A stretch of 7,158 bases of DNA, from the NCBI GenBank assembly GCA_029250345.1, contig JAQXFL010000191.1, forward strand, positions 1 through 7,158. The letters are read 5' to 3'. The stretch's first letter is position 1. The number at the start of each line of letters is the position of its first letter. Under the pieces are notes generated by a model. The model ran no database searches. It was given only the letters and a program-made list of their open reading frames with translations, and had not been told where the DNA came from. The stretch comes from Candidatus Poseidoniaceae archaeon. Lineage in GTDB: Archaea; Thermoplasmatota; Poseidoniia; Poseidoniales; Poseidoniaceae. Below, in pieces: positions 6,123 to 7,158 of this stretch. A program made the position numbers and the translations under genes.

Positions 6123-6178
6123 CTTCGACAATCCCGTCGAAGCATGCACTTGTAGGGGTCGCTTTGATAATCCCCTGC
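6123..6178 (+). other. Two tandem hairpins between the two plus-strand surface-protein genes
   Basis: The first inverted repeat is CTTCGAC (6123-6129) with GTCGAAG (6136-6142), a perfect 7-bp stem with a 6-nt loop, starting 17 bases after the stop at 6106. The second is GTAGGGG (6152-6158) with CCCCTGC (6172-6178), 7 bp including one T-G wobble and a 13-nt loop. No oligo-T tract follows either, so they are not good archaeal terminators; they could protect an mRNA end, act in the leader of the next gene, or be chance. Confidence 0.35.
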
Positions 6179-6206
6179 GCCAAACGACCTCATAACAGGG
6201 ATTGCC

Positions 6207-7158
6207 ATGAGTGGATTACTTGACAAAGCCAACGCATCAAAAACCGAATCTGAGCCAACACAAGTGACCGTTGTTGCTGAGAAGGTGACCATCGTATCAC
6301 AGCAACCTACAGCACCTGTGATCTCCTCTGCAAGTTCTGGTGGGCCAGACACATCACTCAAACTCACTATTGCAGGATGGATCACGATTTTCATCGGTGG
6401 CCTCCTTGCTCTACAAGGAGGCGGAATGGGTATTCTTGTCGTACTTGGTGTTCTGGTTGTAGGAACTGGTCTTCTCGTTCAGTCTGAGAGAATGGCTGAC
6501 CGAGAGATGAATACGGTCAAGCTCGGCATCTCTATTTTTGTCGCAATCCTCGTTGCTGCTGGTCCGTATGCTGCTTTTTATCTCGTACCTGCCGATACCT
6601 CGATGGCATTGACTGAAATTAATGTGAATGAAGAATCGGACGAACTTACATTTTATGTAAGGGGCTCTTTTGATTCTGCAACAGCATCCATCACGCTCGA
6701 TGGAGAATCGTTGTGGTCGGACAGTTTGCAATTGAACAATGATCGAGCCAAATTCAAAGCCCCTCTCAGTGCTTTCTTTGCTGGCAATGCTCAGGATTAT
6801 CGCCTCGCATCAATGAATGAATACATGATTGAAGTCTCTTCGGGTGATGGTCAATCGACTACTGCTGAAATAACTCCTGCGCTCCTTAACCGTGAGGTTT
6901 TGAATTCCGGTGCTCGTATTTCAGAAGTCCTTCGAACTCAAACCTCCGGCACATCAACATCTACAACCGTTGAAGGTGTGATCGTGGAATCGATTATGGG
7001 TCTCTTTGGACCTGGTGAAAGCACTCAAGACAACGGAGAACATTCGATGACCAACCTCGCTCTCACACCCGTCTCGTCCGATTACACCGTTCAACTTCGA
7101 GTTAAGAAAGGCAGTTCGACTGAGTACAGTTCTCCGATGATTGAAGTGAACGGTCTCG
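6207..7158 (+). CDS. Three-TM membrane protein with extracytoplasmic beta-rich domain (partial, runs off right edge)
   Basis: This frame opens at ATG 6207 and has no stop before the window ends, giving at least 317 codons. I do not recognise the family. Residues 1-50 are a hydrophilic, Ser/Thr/Pro-rich segment. Three transmembrane segments follow: about 51-70 (IAGWITIFIGGLLAL), 73-92 (MGILVVLGVLVVGTGLLVQ) and 105-127 (LGISIFVAILVAAGPYAAFY). The loop at 93-104 carries R95 and R99, so by the positive-inside rule the N-terminus and this loop are cytoplasmic and everything after 128 is outside. The outer part alternates short strands and turns (ELTFYVRGSFDSATASITLD, 146-165; YTVQLRVKKGSSTEYSSPMI, 293-312), consistent with Ig-like beta sandwiches. 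AGGGA ends 5 bases before the ATG, a weak Shine-Dalgarno site. The preceding gene, 100 bp upstream, also encodes a surface protein with a beta-rich ectodomain, so the pair could act together, but nothing visible shows that directly. Confidence 0.8.
   Translation, partial: MSGLLDKANASKTESEPTQVTVVAEKVTIVSQQPTAPVISSASSGGPDTSLKLTIAGWITIFIGGLLALQGGGMGILVVLGVLVVGTGLLVQSERMADREMNTVKLGISIFVAILVAAGPYAAFYLVPADTSMALTEINVNEESDELTFYVRGSFDSATASITLDGESLWSDSLQLNNDRAKFKAPLSAFFAGNAQDYRLASMNEYMIEVSSGDGQSTTAEITPALLNREVLNSGARISEVLRTQTSGTSTSTTVEGVIVESIMGLFGPGESTQDNGEHSMTNLALTPVSSDYTVQLRVKKGSSTEYSSPMIEVNGL

Noticed and set aside
6411..6731. Minus-strand open frame of 106 codons at the right end
   Set aside because: Antisense to the three-TM protein, whose frame is open from 6207 to the edge and has coherent membrane segments; the antisense product looks random.
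1..7158. CRISPR array, insertion sequence, prophage or defence island
   Set aside because: No spaced direct repeats, transposase motif, terminal inverted repeats or known defence partners were seen on either strand.

Overview
The window most likely comes from a marine archaeon of the Poseidoniales (Marine Group II Euryarchaeota) type. The case rests on several archaeal traits. The tRNA gene has no encoded CCA and is followed by a bare T-run. Some putative promoters look like archaeal TATA boxes. One secreted protein ends in a PGF-CTERM-like anchor, and the proteome is rich in secreted beta-sandwich, OB-fold and TSP3-type proteins. Both an orphan archaeal-style TctA permease and Shine-Dalgarno sites matching AAGGAGGTGA are present. 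The lineage is inferred from style, not from a marker-gene match.

Left half, minus strand (read right to left from 3546 to 1): a membrane-anchored, outward-facing OB-fold protein with C-terminal calcium-binding aspartate repeats (3546-1780); a TctA/DUF112 permease (1767-256) 12 bp downstream, with a strong ribosome binding site directly after the preceding stop; and, 80 bp further, the N-terminus of a secreted protein (175-1) that enters a lamin-tail-like motif at the window edge. The last gene has no stop inside the window and was found by reading the minus strand. The three may form one transcription unit pairing a permease with extracytoplasmic proteins. No TctB or TctC partner is visible.

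Centre: a roughly 90-bp divergent region (3547-3636) separates that unit from a plus-strand HD-domain phosphohydrolase of the SAMHD1/YdhJ (COG1078) type (3637-4965) with every core metal and phosphate-binding residue I could check. The divergent region holds mutually exclusive inverted repeats followed by a T-run and a TATA-like box.

Right half, plus strand: a CAU-anticodon tRNA (5009-5082) whose GGGCCCG acceptor stem suggests it may be isoleucine tRNA (Ile2) instead of methionine; a secreted, C-terminally anchored protein (5174-6106); a short intergenic stretch with two tandem hairpins; and a three-TM membrane protein with an extracytoplasmic beta-rich domain (6207 onward) that runs off the right edge, also without a stop in the window.

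The window is gene-dense, with no gene-free stretch above 300 bp, and shows no insertion sequence, CRISPR array or clear sign of recent transfer. The best candidates for something undescribed are the OB/TSP3-TctA-lamin-tail cluster and the switch-like repeats in front of the HD hydrolase.
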